NCBI GenBank assembly: GCA_963677605.2
Contig: CAXXDX010000005.1
Span: 186,001-250,000, forward strand
DNA length: 64,000 nucleotides
Direction of reading: 5' to 3'
From: JAGLOK01 sp963677605
GTDB lineage: Bacteria; Bacillota; Clostridia; Christensenellales; UMGS416
The position numbers and the translations under genes were made by a program. Positions 27,429-35,817 of this stretch are shown here, piece by piece. Below the pieces are notes generated by a model. That model saw only the letters and a program-made list of their open reading frames with translations, was not told the DNA's origin and ran no database searches. Within the stretch, counting starts at the first letter, position 1; every line of letters begins with the position of its first letter.

Positions 27429-28265
27429 TTATTCCGATAGTTGCCAGTGGCTTTTTTTGCTTGCCGGATTCTTGCCGCAGCTGCTTTTTTTAGCCACATA
27501 TTCTTTGCCGTCATAGGTTGTTACGTCGCCTTCATAATAGGTGTTATACTCATGCCATTGGTTGCCCAGCTTCTGCCAGTCGCTGCTGTGTCCCGGTATC
27601 GCGTCGGTGTCGTTGTGGCTGATGTAGTAATCGCCGTTCATCCAGACCTTTGTTCCTGCAAAGTAGCTGCATCCGAAGCCATAGTATTCATATGCATCGT
27701 CTCCGTTTGCCTGACAGCCTTCATCGTCATACCACTGCCATCCATAGCCGTGTCTCCACCGCCATCCGTGACCGCAGCCGTAACCATGACCATTGCCTCC
27801 GCAGTTTCCATTTCCTCCGTTGCCGTTTCCGTTTCCCTGCTGACCGCCCTCTTCCGAGTCGTCAGGATCTTGACCGCCATAAGATTCGCTATCCTCGCCG
27901 CCCTGCTGCGCTTCTTCGGACTCCGCTCCTCCGGATAGAGTCCACTTACACTTTACATTGTCCCATTCAAAAGCGCACTCTTCCTGTGCGGGTTCCACAT
28001 CCTGCATCAAGTAGTTTTCATCTACAAGTTTGAGGATCTTTTCTTTGTGGCTTGATGTTTTTTCAAAAACTTCACTGAGTGCAATCCCGTTAAGCATTGC
28101 ATACGCGTTTGTTGCATCATCGAGTACCAACAGTGAGTTGTAGTCTACCGTCTCTTTCGATTTGCCGAGAGCAATGTTGTAATGCGGCACTACGACACTT
28201 GCAAGTATCAGTATTATCGCAATCGAAACAACAAGCTCAATAAGCGTAAAACCTTTAGTATTCAT
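27429..28265 (-). CDS. pseudopilin-like protein with C-terminal chitin-binding-like domain
   Basis: 278 residues. The N-terminus MNTKG-FTLIELVVSIAIIL is a type IV prepilin signal with cleavage after Gly5, Phe6 and Glu10, followed by the pilin helix. A small globular part (about 30-115) leads into a Gly/Asn/His/Trp-rich linker (about 115-195). The last 55 residues (QWHEYNTYYEGDVTTYDGK, then a W near the end) match the CBM5/12 chitin-binding pattern. No assembly ATPase, platform protein or peptidase gene is nearby. GAGGG precedes the ATG. Confidence 0.8.
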   Translation of the reverse strand: MNTKGFTLIELVVSIAIILILASVVVPHYNIALGKSKETVDYNSLLVLDDATNAYAMLNGIALSEVFEKTSSHKEKILKLVDENYLMQDVEPAQEECAFEWDNVKCKWTLSGGAESEEAQQGGEDSESYGGQDPDDSEEGGQQGNGNGNGGNGNCGGNGHGYGCGHGWRWRHGYGWQWYDDEGCQANGDDAYEYYGFGCSYFAGTKVWMNGDYYISHNDTDAIPGHSSDWQKLGNQWHEYNTYYEGDVTTYDGKEYVAKKSSCGKNPASKKSHWQLSE

Positions 28266-28425
28266 TTTTGTGCCCTCATAATGTCTGTTATATTGCTTTT
28301 TCGCAATATGTCTTTATATATAATATTTAATAAACAAAAAATTATATCTTTAAACATAAAATTGTAATTTAAATCCAATTTTTTTATTAAATTATCCGAG
28401 CACATATTTTAAGGCAGCCTATGGA

Positions 28426-28911
28426 TTATATATCATTTAAACTTATATTTTTGCAGCCTTTATTTTCATAGTAGATCAGCATTTCATCAATCTTCTTTTT
28501 ATCATAGCTTGTAATGCAGTCTGCAAGCACATTAACACTGTAATCTGATTTGCGTAAATTATAGCAGGTTGACTTAACGCATATTGATGCATCCGCACCT
28601 GCTATAAAAAATTCCTCTATTTCATTTCTATTTATAAAATCCACAAAGCTTTCACTGGTTAACGCATTCGCCTTATATTTAGTAAATACATTTTGCGATG
28701 AAATTTTTAAATCCGAAGCCAGTTTAGCGCCATGAGTATCGGGTTTGAAGTTCCTTGTGCCGGGAGACAAATTTTCATGCCTGATATATACAATATGAAT
28801 ATTGTTCTCAGCTGCCCAATCAACAGCCCGATTGATGTTTTCTATAACTTCCTTATAGTTTTTTGTAATATCATTTTGAATGTCAATTACCACTAATGCT
28901 TTATTGTTCAT
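28426..28911 (-). CDS. isochorismatase-family cysteine hydrolase
   Basis: 161-residue cytoplasmic hydrolase. The Asp-Lys-Cys triad is visible as Asp10 (VVIDIQNDI), Lys78 (VFTKYKANAL) and Cys111 (ADASICVKST). Family members hydrolyse isochorismate, nicotinamide or similar amides; the substrate cannot be told from sequence. An AAGGAG site precedes the ATG. It is divergent from the WYL regulator gene across 115 bp, so that regulator probably controls it. Confidence 0.9.
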   Translation of the reverse strand: MNNKALVVIDIQNDITKNYKEVIENINRAVDWAAENNIHIVYIRHENLSPGTRNFKPDTHGAKLASDLKISSQNVFTKYKANALTSESFVDFINRNEIEEFFIAGADASICVKSTCYNLRKSDYSVNVLADCITSYDKKKIDEMLIYYENKGCKNISLNDI

Positions 28912-28958
28912 AGTATTTCTCCTTAATTACTTTTCTTATATTACCTATTATACTCAGC

Positions 28959-28992
28959 AATTGTTGACATCTGTATGGCAACAATTCATAAT
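28959..28992 (+). promoter_or_regulatory. promoter and operator-like repeat of WYL regulator gene
   Basis: TTGACA (28964-28969) and CATAAT (28987-28992) are spaced 17 bp. The inverted repeat AATTGTTG (28959-28966) and CAACAATT (28979-28986) overlaps the -35 and the spacer, a good position for autorepression and for control of the divergent hydrolase gene. Confidence 0.65.
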
Positions 28993-29026
28993 GAAAGTAA
29001 GTTTTTATTGGAAAGGCGGTCTTCAG

Positions 29027-29959
29027 ATGAAAATAGACAGGCTTGTAAGCATCATTATGATACTGCTTGATAAAGAGCGAATAAGCGCAAAAGAGCTTTC
29101 TGATATGTTTGAGGTATCGCCCAGAACAATCTATCGCGATGTTGACGCTATTAATATGGCCGGCATTCCTGTGCGCTCTACACCCGGTGTGGGCGGCGGT
29201 TTTGAAATCATGAAAAAATATAAAATCGACAGAAAAGTTTTTTCAACCGCTGATCTTTCAGCAATTTTGATGGGACTTTCAGGACTTTCAGGCTTGATGC
29301 GCGGAGATGAACTGGTAAATGCGCTTGCTAAAGTCAAAAGCTTTATTCCAGCCGACAGTGTAAAAGACATTGAGCTTAAGGCAAACCAGATATATATTGA
29401 TTTAACTCCGTGGATGGGCAACAGGAATATACAGACACATCTTGAAATTATAAAATTAGCGCTGAATGAAAAAAGGCTGCTGTCATTTTTATATCTGGAC
29501 CGTTACGGCAATAAGACGGCTCGAACTGCAGAGCCATATCAGCTTCTTTTAAAAAGCAGCAATTGGTACTTTCAGGGCTATTGCCGCACAAGAGCTGACT
29601 TCCGTATGTTTAAACTGTCGCGTATCTCAAACCTTAAAATGCTGGATGAATCTTTCGATTTGCGCGAATACAGTAAGCCTCATTTGGACTTTGACGATAT
29701 TATAGAAACCATGCAGTCGCGAATTAAAATCCGCATTCATAAGTCTGTAATGGACAGAGTGTTGGATTTTTGTGCTTATGAATACTTCCTTGAAGATGGA
29801 GACGAACACTACATCGTTGACTTCCCTTTTATCGAAAATGATTTTTATTATAATATACTTTTAGGCTTCGGCGACAAATGCGAGTGTCTGGAGCCTTTGC
29901 ATGTACGCTCCGAAATGAAAAAAAGAGTGAGTGATATGGCTCTCTTATATAATAATTAG
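29027..29959 (+). CDS. WYL-domain transcriptional regulator (YafY type)
   Basis: 310 residues. An N-terminal HTH_11 domain (SAKELSDMFEVSPRTIYRDV) and a PGVGGGFEI turn are followed by a WYL ligand-binding domain (about 135-215) and a C-terminal WCX region. Longer frames upstream start before or inside the promoter at 28964-28992, so the ATG at 29027, behind GGAAAGGCGG, is the start. Probable ligand-responsive control of the divergent isochorismatase-type gene. Confidence 0.9.
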   Translation: MKIDRLVSIIMILLDKERISAKELSDMFEVSPRTIYRDVDAINMAGIPVRSTPGVGGGFEIMKKYKIDRKVFSTADLSAILMGLSGLSGLMRGDELVNALAKVKSFIPADSVKDIELKANQIYIDLTPWMGNRNIQTHLEIIKLALNEKRLLSFLYLDRYGNKTARTAEPYQLLLKSSNWYFQGYCRTRADFRMFKLSRISNLKMLDESFDLREYSKPHLDFDDIIETMQSRIKIRIHKSVMDRVLDFCAYEYFLEDGDEHYIVDFPFIENDFYYNILLGFGDKCECLEPLHVRSEMKKRVSDMALLYNN

Positions 29960-29964
29960 ACTAT

Positions 29965-29989
29965 AAAAAAAGCCCTATAGAGGGCTTTT
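29965..29989 (+). terminator. terminator of WYL gene
   Basis: AAAAGCCCT and AGGGCTTTT hairpin directly after the stop. Confidence 0.85.
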
Positions 29990-30169
29990 GAGTGTGTCGA
30001 TAAAGCCGAAACACTCGCAGACTTTTGAAAAATCTTGCAAGACGACAATTAACGAATTGCAAATGAGCGTGGTTTACTGATTGTAAATGAGCGTATTTGC
30101 AATGAAGTTACTTGCCGCAAGTCATATTTACCTTGGCAAATTGACGGTTGTGGGTTTTTCGACAGTCTG
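29990..30169. repeat. intergenic palindrome-rich element between two look-alike terminators
   Basis: This 180-bp stretch lies between two nearly identical AAAGCCCTAT-A/G-A-AGGGCTTT hairpins. Inside, GCAAATGAGCGT and GTAAATGAGCGT are direct repeats, TTGCAAAT and ATTTGCAA are inverted, and GTCGATAAAGCC faces GGTTTTTCGAC at the ends. No ORF is present. It resembles a small non-autonomous repeat rather than regulatory DNA, but only one copy is in the window. Confidence 0.4.
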
Positions 30170-30192
30170 AAAAGCCCTATAAAGGGCTTTTG
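30170..30192 (-). terminator. terminator of acetolactate decarboxylase gene
   Basis: AAAAGCCCT/AGGGCTTTT hairpin just beyond the stop of 30202-30966. Confidence 0.75.
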
Positions 30193-30201
30193 TCGTTATT
30201 T

Positions 30202-30966
30202 CTATTCTTTTTCTACCGCTTCAACATCCTCTTCGGACACATTCATGTTTACATCCTTCAGGTTGTCAGGAAAAATTACGTGGAACTCTTCAAGCTCCTC
30301 ACCCAGCAGTATAGTTTCGCCGCTTTCCACTTCAAGAAGATGCCCGCCTTTGTCTCTGTCGTCTGATATAAAGTGGATGTGATATCCTACAGCATTCATC
30401 TCTCCCATAAGAGCCGGGAACCTAAACCCAACCAGCGATCCGCTTATTTCATCATCTTCAAAAACAGTCTGCTCTTTAACTACCTCGGTAAGAGGCGGAT
30501 AAGGCCTTTCCTGCGCAGGAACCGAGCGGTATCTGATGTTTTTAAACGTACCTGTTATCTTAAATGCAACAGGCATGTTGCTCTCCGGAAAAAGAGAGTC
30601 AAGCTGCGCCTTAAGCTCATCGTATCCCCCATCAAAATTGAGCTTTATCTCATCATCGTTTTTAATATATGCAATGTTTGCAAAAGGAATTGTCTGGCCG
30701 GAAGAAACCTCGCCAACACTTCCGTCTACGCGTGCCTTGTAAATCTTCCCGTCAATTATTATCATCTCGCCGTCAAGGCCGTCAAATGTGCCAAGCCCGA
30801 CTTCGCCGTAGTCATCCAGCGTGTCGGCGGTCACCGCGCCGTCATACTCGCCCACTATAAGCGCCTGAAGCGTGGACACCTGATACAAAGCGTCGCTTTC
30901 CTCGCCGCTGCATGAGGCAAAAAGCATCATAACTGCAAATAAAACAATCAATATATTTCTTTTCAT
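30202..30966 (-). CDS. budA: acetolactate decarboxylase, lipoprotein form
   Basis: 254 residues. ALDC converts 2-acetolactate to acetoin. The family segments YQVSTLQALIVGEYDG (28-43), GLGTFDGLDGEM (58-69) and GYHIHFISDDRDKGGH (194-209) are intact, including the zinc ligands His196, His198 and His209 and Glu67. The N-terminus is a lipoprotein signal with Cys19 in a LFASC lipobox, so the enzyme should be exported and lipid-anchored, unlike most cytoplasmic BudA proteins. Monocistronic; AGGGA precedes the ATG. Confidence 0.92.
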   Translation of the reverse strand: MKRNILIVLFAVMMLFASCSGEESDALYQVSTLQALIVGEYDGAVTADTLDDYGEVGLGTFDGLDGEMIIIDGKIYKARVDGSVGEVSSGQTIPFANIAYIKNDDEIKLNFDGGYDELKAQLDSLFPESNMPVAFKITGTFKNIRYRSVPAQERPYPPLTEVVKEQTVFEDDEISGSLVGFRFPALMGEMNAVGYHIHFISDDRDKGGHLLEVESGETILLGEELEEFHVIFPDNLKDVNMNVSEEDVEAVEKE

Positions 30967-31066
30967 TTTTCTCTTCCCTCTTTTATTTTGCCAAAAAAAT
31001 AAACCTTCATAATGGCAAAATTTATTTTACACTATTTTGAAGGTTTATACAATTTCAGTTAGTTTG

Positions 31067-32179
31067 CTATTTTGCGACCATAATCTTGTTTCTGCCGCCC
31101 GCCTTTGCCTCATACATTTTCATGTCAGCATTGTTGATTACTTCTTCTCGGCTTAAGCTCAGCCCGCCCTTGGCAACGCCTATTGAAACCGTTACATTGG
31201 TTTCGTTTCTATAGTATGCTTTTTCCACAGCATCTTTTATTCTGTTTGCAATTTTTATGCAGTCATCATAGCTTATATGCGAAAGCAGCACTAAAAACTC
31301 CTCGCCGCCGTATCTTGCGACTAAATCATGCTGACGCACATTGTCTTTTATTTTATCTGCAACCATACACAGCACTTTGTCGCCATACAGGTGCCCGAAA
31401 GTATCGTTAACTTTCTTAAAGTGGTCTATATCTATCATCATGACATAAAAAGCACTCTCCGCTGTTGAATCCAAATCCAGTTCTCTTTGAAGCGCATCCA
31501 TTAAGTACTGCCTGCTATAAACATTTGTAAGCGGATCGGTTATAGTAAGAAGCCTAAGCTTTTTGTTTCTGTCTTCCAAGTCAGAAGCCAGCTTTATAGC
31601 TATGTCTTTTTCTTTGTTGTATTCAATGTATGTCAGGCTCGCAATAACCGAAAGCACAATCGAAACCGAAATAAGACTGATTACTATGTCGATATATTGG
31701 GAAATCGTATCCGGATATTCGGTTATAAGCTGCGGAAAGAAATACCCTGAAAGTATAACGCCTATATAAAACACAACCAAAGCCGATAAAATGCCGACAA
31801 GCCTCAATCCCTTTCTGTAAAACGCGAAATAGACAATTATCATAATGAAATAATACGGACCTGAACCGTTTATTCCGTTATTTGTGTAGTATACAAAAGG
31901 AAAATATACAAACGAAACAAAATATAATGCAGTAAATGATGCAACCGTCAGACTGTTTTTAAAGATAATAGGAAAACCAATACATATAAATATCATCAAA
32001 ACATGCGGCAGGTGCATGAAAAAAGGCATACCAAACGCTATACTGATAATTAGCGCAATAGTCGAAAGAATCGCTCCTGTGGTCAGCAATACCATTGACA
32101 TTCTGTCGTTAAGGGCTAAGCTTGTATAAAAATTTTTTCGTTTTTCTCTTAGGTGTCTGACGCGTTCAGTTAAGCTCAT
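31067..32179 (-). CDS. membrane-bound diguanylate cyclase (GGEEF)
   Basis: 370 residues with about six helices between 30 and 185, a short linker helix and a GGDEF domain. IDIDHFKKVND lies at about 249-259 and GGEEF at 291-295. The I-site RQHD (282-285) is present. GGAG precedes the ATG. It runs in the same direction as the next cyclase gene (32392-33546), but that gene has its own terminator in between. Confidence 0.93.
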   Translation of the reverse strand: MSLTERVRHLREKRKNFYTSLALNDRMSMVLLTTGAILSTIALIISIAFGMPFFMHLPHVLMIFICIGFPIIFKNSLTVASFTALYFVSFVYFPFVYYTNNGINGSGPYYFIMIIVYFAFYRKGLRLVGILSALVVFYIGVILSGYFFPQLITEYPDTISQYIDIVISLISVSIVLSVIASLTYIEYNKEKDIAIKLASDLEDRNKKLRLLTITDPLTNVYSRQYLMDALQRELDLDSTAESAFYVMMIDIDHFKKVNDTFGHLYGDKVLCMVADKIKDNVRQHDLVARYGGEEFLVLLSHISYDDCIKIANRIKDAVEKAYYRNETNVTVSIGVAKGGLSLSREEVINNADMKMYEAKAGGRNKIMVAK

Positions 32180-32341
32180 GTACTCTACTCCAAATAAAGA
32201 TATTATTCAAAATAAAAAACAGTAATTGATATAACAAATTGAAAGTAATGCAATCTCTATATGTTTCTTTTTTGTTTTATCATATAATAATATACACTTT
32301 TACACTAATTTTCAATTAAAATATATTGCTTGACGTATAAG

Positions 32342-32370
32342 AAAAAAGCCTGCGATATTACACCGCAGGC
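32342..32370 (-). terminator. terminator of GGDEF gene 32392-33546
   Basis: On the minus strand GCCTGCGG and TCGCAGGC pair and are followed by TTTTTTC. Confidence 0.82.
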
Positions 32371-32391
32371 AGCCAATATTTATATGAAGGT

Positions 32392-33546
32392 TTAGATTAA
32401 GCAGTCTTTTCCCGCGTTTTTAGCTTGATATAGCCTTTCATCAATTATTTTAATCAGCTCCTCCACTTCGTCAATGCCATTGTGGTCTTTTAAATATTCA
32501 AGGCCGCAGGAAAATGTAATTGAGATGTTTTTGTCAGTAAGCGTCACATCATGCATGCTTTTTTGTATGCGCACAACGACCTTTCTGGCTTCATCTTCAT
32601 CATCCGCCTCAATAAGCAGCAAAAACTCCTCGCCGCCATATCTGCAGATAAGGTCATTCATTCTAAGGCAGCTCCTTAAGTGCTGAGTAAACTCTCTTAA
32701 TACTTCATCTCCGGTTAAGTGTCCATAAGTATCATTAACCTGCTTGAAATCGTCAAGATCCAATATAGCCAATGCAAACCCGCTGTCCGCGCGTTTTAGC
32801 TCCTTAATCTTAACATCAAGTATGCTGAAGAAAATAGAGCGGTTAAGCGCGCCTGTAAGCTTGTCTCTATGGCTTAGCTCGCGCACCTTTTTCATGAGGT
32901 AGTTATAATTCAGGTAAATTACCATTAGATTCATTATGTGATATGCACCGAAGCACAATATACTGAGTCCGTTTAATATATTCTTTTTATTCGGCAGTAT
33001 GTCCATATAGCCGTGCATGTAGACCAATCCCCTTGCCGTGTGGAACAGTACATATAATAGTAAAATCAATATAACGAATTTGGGATTAAACAGCTCGGAT
33101 TCTTCTGCGTTTCTTGCAATAATAATTATCGCATACACAAACATCAGCGCGATAATAAATGCAGACACTGCTGTAACCAAAGTGCCTTCGATGTTTACAA
33201 GGCGAAGCACCATGCCCTGCGCTAAAACCGCAGCGTTAAATACTATAAAAGGCCATATCTTTATTTTAAGGCGAAGTATCGTAAATATTGCCGATAGCAT
33301 AAATGTGATAGTCAGTGCGCTCAGCAAACTGTTTAAAGCAGGGATAAAAAAGCATTCGCTGCAACCCTTAATATAGTATGAAACAGCTGACAGAAGCTTA
33401 AGCAAATTGGCAATCATCACAAACAATATGCTTTTATATCGCTCAGCTGTGAAATATACGCCGATGAAAAACATCACATTAAACACCGTCATTACTAACA
33501 TGAAAACGTGTGATGTTGGATTGGAAATGCTTTGTAGTACTCCCAT
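32392..33546 (-). CDS. membrane-bound diguanylate cyclase (GGEEF)
   Basis: 384 residues. Seven helices (about 14-215) share the layout of the cyclase at 19346-20536. The GGDEF domain has LDLDDFKQVND (262-272) and GGEEF (304-308), with the I-site RMND at 295-298. GGGAAG precedes the ATG. It is divergent from a further cyclase gene at 33923. Confidence 0.93.
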   Translation of the reverse strand: MGVLQSISNPTSHVFMLVMTVFNVMFFIGVYFTAERYKSILFVMIANLLKLLSAVSYYIKGCSECFFIPALNSLLSALTITFMLSAIFTILRLKIKIWPFIVFNAAVLAQGMVLRLVNIEGTLVTAVSAFIIALMFVYAIIIIARNAEESELFNPKFVILILLLYVLFHTARGLVYMHGYMDILPNKKNILNGLSILCFGAYHIMNLMVIYLNYNYLMKKVRELSHRDKLTGALNRSIFFSILDVKIKELKRADSGFALAILDLDDFKQVNDTYGHLTGDEVLREFTQHLRSCLRMNDLICRYGGEEFLLLIEADDEDEARKVVVRIQKSMHDVTLTDKNISITFSCGLEYLKDHNGIDEVEELIKIIDERLYQAKNAGKDCLI

Positions 33547-33922
33547 AATACTTCCCTACAGGTTGAAGCAGTCAGTTGACCTTTGCGCATTAATTATCTG
33601 TATCTGTGGAGTAAAATTATTATAGCATACTCTCTGAAAAAATCGTCTTGTTTTTTTTAGATTCGCAGTAAATATATACCACATAATTATTTTTTTAAAC
33701 ATAAATCATTGTTTTTCTGATATTTTATCAAAATTTTCTATATTATCCACGCTTTATATAAAAATTGCTCTAAGCATAAGAGAAAAAATAGCAAGTATTC
33801 ACTTGTATTATAAAATGTTTATTCTTTATCAAAGCTATTTTTTATATAGCTTCTGTGATAACATTATATATGACTAATTTGATTGTATAAAATAAGCGCG
33901 GCTGTTTTATTAGGGGGTACAT
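33547..33922. other. spacer between two divergent cyclase genes
   Basis: 376 bp, very AT-rich, with no ORF and no hairpin I would defend. It must contain the promoters of both flanking GGDEF genes, but the boxes are not distinctive. Confidence 0.3.
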
Positions 33923-35254
33923 ATGAGAATCACAAAAAGCGTAATATTGGATTTATCAATATTTATGATTGGATTTGGTATTGTTATAGGAGTTGTCTTT
34001 CCCTTTTTTGTATTGCTATTCGGCGTGGAAACAAGCATTGCTTTATCGCCCCTGTTTATTGCTTCATGCATTGCCGCAGGATTTATAGTAGGTTTAGTTA
34101 ATATCCGGCTTTTTAAGCGCATAATTTTAACCAAACTAAAAGTCACAACAGAAAAGATGGTAGACATCACAGCCAATATTTCAAAGGTGGCTCAGGGATC
34201 TGATCACGAAGTATGCGACTTGGATGTGTGCCGCGTTGATTGTGTTTCAAATGATGAGCTTGGAGAAAACGCCGACAGCTTCAACCAGCTGGTAGAAACT
34301 CTTTCACTAACAATGAGCGGTGAACAGCTCATAAGCCAGCTCGAACAGGATAAAATACTTAAAGCTTCTATGGATCAGCTGATCTACTCAACTAATTCCA
34401 ACGCCGGCTGTATATGCTTAGAAAAAAAAGGCGAACTTCAGGTTGCATATTCTATCGGTCTTGATAATATAGAAGATATCGGCAAGAATGAAATTCTTGT
34501 TAATGCTGCTACGAACCACAAAACCTATCATGTAAAGTTTCCCGAAGATATAGTCATAAACAGCATTATTATGCATGTCAAACCAAGAGAGATTATTGTA
34601 GAGCCTCTAGTTTTCAGCAGCATGTACATAGGTGTTGTTTTGCTGGCAACAACAAACACATATACGGATAACCTTATAGAGAACATGCGTATTCTTACAA
34701 AAAACACTTCTCTTGCTCTTCACAACTCAATAATCCATGAGCAGATTCAAAAGCTTGCTGCCATTGATCCGCTAACGTCTATTTACAACCGCCGTTTTGG
34801 ACTGACACGTCTTACGGAGGAAATATCCAGATGCGAACGAAGCAACACACCAATGGGACTTCTAATGGTTGATTTGGATCATTTTAAAAACATCAACGAC
34901 ACTTACGGCCACTTGGCCGGCGACAAGGTTTTAGTTAACGTCGCAAGAATAATCCGTTCCGCAGTCCGCGAAGGCGACATCGTTTTAAGATACGGCGGTG
35001 AGGAGTTTATGGTCGTTCTGCCGGGTGCTGATGATGAAAACACTTTGCAGATAGCAGAAAACATAAGACATATTGTAGAAAAAACAGTGATAAACTACAA
35101 CACATATCAGATATCATTAACATGCAGCTTAGGCTATAGCGCAATAACCGAAAACAGCTTCAAGTCACAGGATAGTCTTATAAACTCTGTAGACAAGGCA
35201 TTGTATATCTCAAAAGCCAATGGCAGAAACATGGTGACAAAGGCTCAGCAGTAG
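33923..35254 (+). CDS. diguanylate cyclase with HAMP-like and GAF-like regions
   Basis: 443 residues. Two helices (about 8-32 and 42-63) are followed by a HAMP-like linker (about 64-128), a GAF-like sensor (about 135-272) and a GGDEF domain. VDLDHFKNIND lies at about 316-326 and GGEEF at 358-362. The I-site REGD (349-352) is intact. It differs from the other five in having an intracellular sensor region instead of a multi-helix membrane domain. AGGGGG precedes the ATG. Confidence 0.92.
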   Translation: MRITKSVILDLSIFMIGFGIVIGVVFPFFVLLFGVETSIALSPLFIASCIAAGFIVGLVNIRLFKRIILTKLKVTTEKMVDITANISKVAQGSDHEVCDLDVCRVDCVSNDELGENADSFNQLVETLSLTMSGEQLISQLEQDKILKASMDQLIYSTNSNAGCICLEKKGELQVAYSIGLDNIEDIGKNEILVNAATNHKTYHVKFPEDIVINSIIMHVKPREIIVEPLVFSSMYIGVVLLATTNTYTDNLIENMRILTKNTSLALHNSIIHEQIQKLAAIDPLTSIYNRRFGLTRLTEEISRCERSNTPMGLLMVDLDHFKNINDTYGHLAGDKVLVNVARIIRSAVREGDIVLRYGGEEFMVVLPGADDENTLQIAENIRHIVEKTVINYNTYQISLTCSLGYSAITENSFKSQDSLINSVDKALYISKANGRNMVTKAQQ

Positions 35255-35292
35255 GACTTTGGTTTTATATTCGCCTCTAATAGTAAACATCT

Positions 35293-35326
35293 AAAAAAAC
35301 GTCCACAGTAATTATGGACGTTTTTT
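35293..35326. terminator. bidirectional terminator
   Basis: AAAAACGTCCA and TGGACGTTTTT are perfectly complementary, between convergent genes. Confidence 0.88.
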
Positions 35327-35687
35327 AATCATCCGAATCATCTATCAAATAAAACTCATCTTCATCTTCATCATAAGCTATGAACGGCAAAGCATTTTGA
35401 TAATCTTCATTTTCCATTGTTACTGGTATAGAAGTATTCATTTCAGTATATTCATCTATTGTTTCGGGAAAAGCCAATATCTTTTTATCATCATCGCAAA
35501 GCACATTATGCGTATTTGTTGCTGAAACTATAACAGCCGCATTTCCTCTGTTTAAAGCAGTAACCGTTTGGTCACGTACTTCCTTGTACTCAGAAGTTGC
35601 TCTGAATATAGCGCAGCTGGCAAAAGACACAATTATTACCGACAGACATAGTGCAAGTATAATTACAACCAATGTTTTCTTTTTCAT
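35325..35687 (-). CDS. small putative lipoprotein
   Basis: 120 residues. The signal ends in a VSFASC lipobox (Cys at about 25), so the product should be lipid-anchored on the outer face of the membrane. The C-terminal 20 residues are strongly acidic. No family recognised. GGAG precedes the ATG. Single-gene unit. Confidence 0.7.
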   Translation of the reverse strand: MKKKTLVVIILALCLSVIIVSFASCAIFRATSEYKEVRDQTVTALNRGNAAVIVSATNTHNVLCDDDKKILAFPETIDEYTEMNTSIPVTMENEDYQNALPFIAYDEDEDEFYLIDDSDD

Positions 35688-35762
35688 TTTTTACTCCATA
35701 TGTTATTTTATGTTAGTGTATATAATGTTACAATACATGGATATTGTTGTCAATCTGACATA

Positions 35763-35790
35763 GAAAAATCCCCCTCCGATGAGGGGGATG
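35763..35790 (-). terminator. terminator of ABC transporter operon
   Basis: ATCCCCCTC and GAGGGGGAT hairpin with a T run on the minus strand. Confidence 0.85.
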
Positions 35791-35817
35791 AATTATGTTA
35801 TTAGCCATTGGTTTATT

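Noticed and set aside
27441..28033. Two long plus-strand frames opposite the pseudopilin gene
   Set aside because: They arise from the Gly-rich linker; the minus-strand frame has a prepilin signal and ribosome site and clearly codes.
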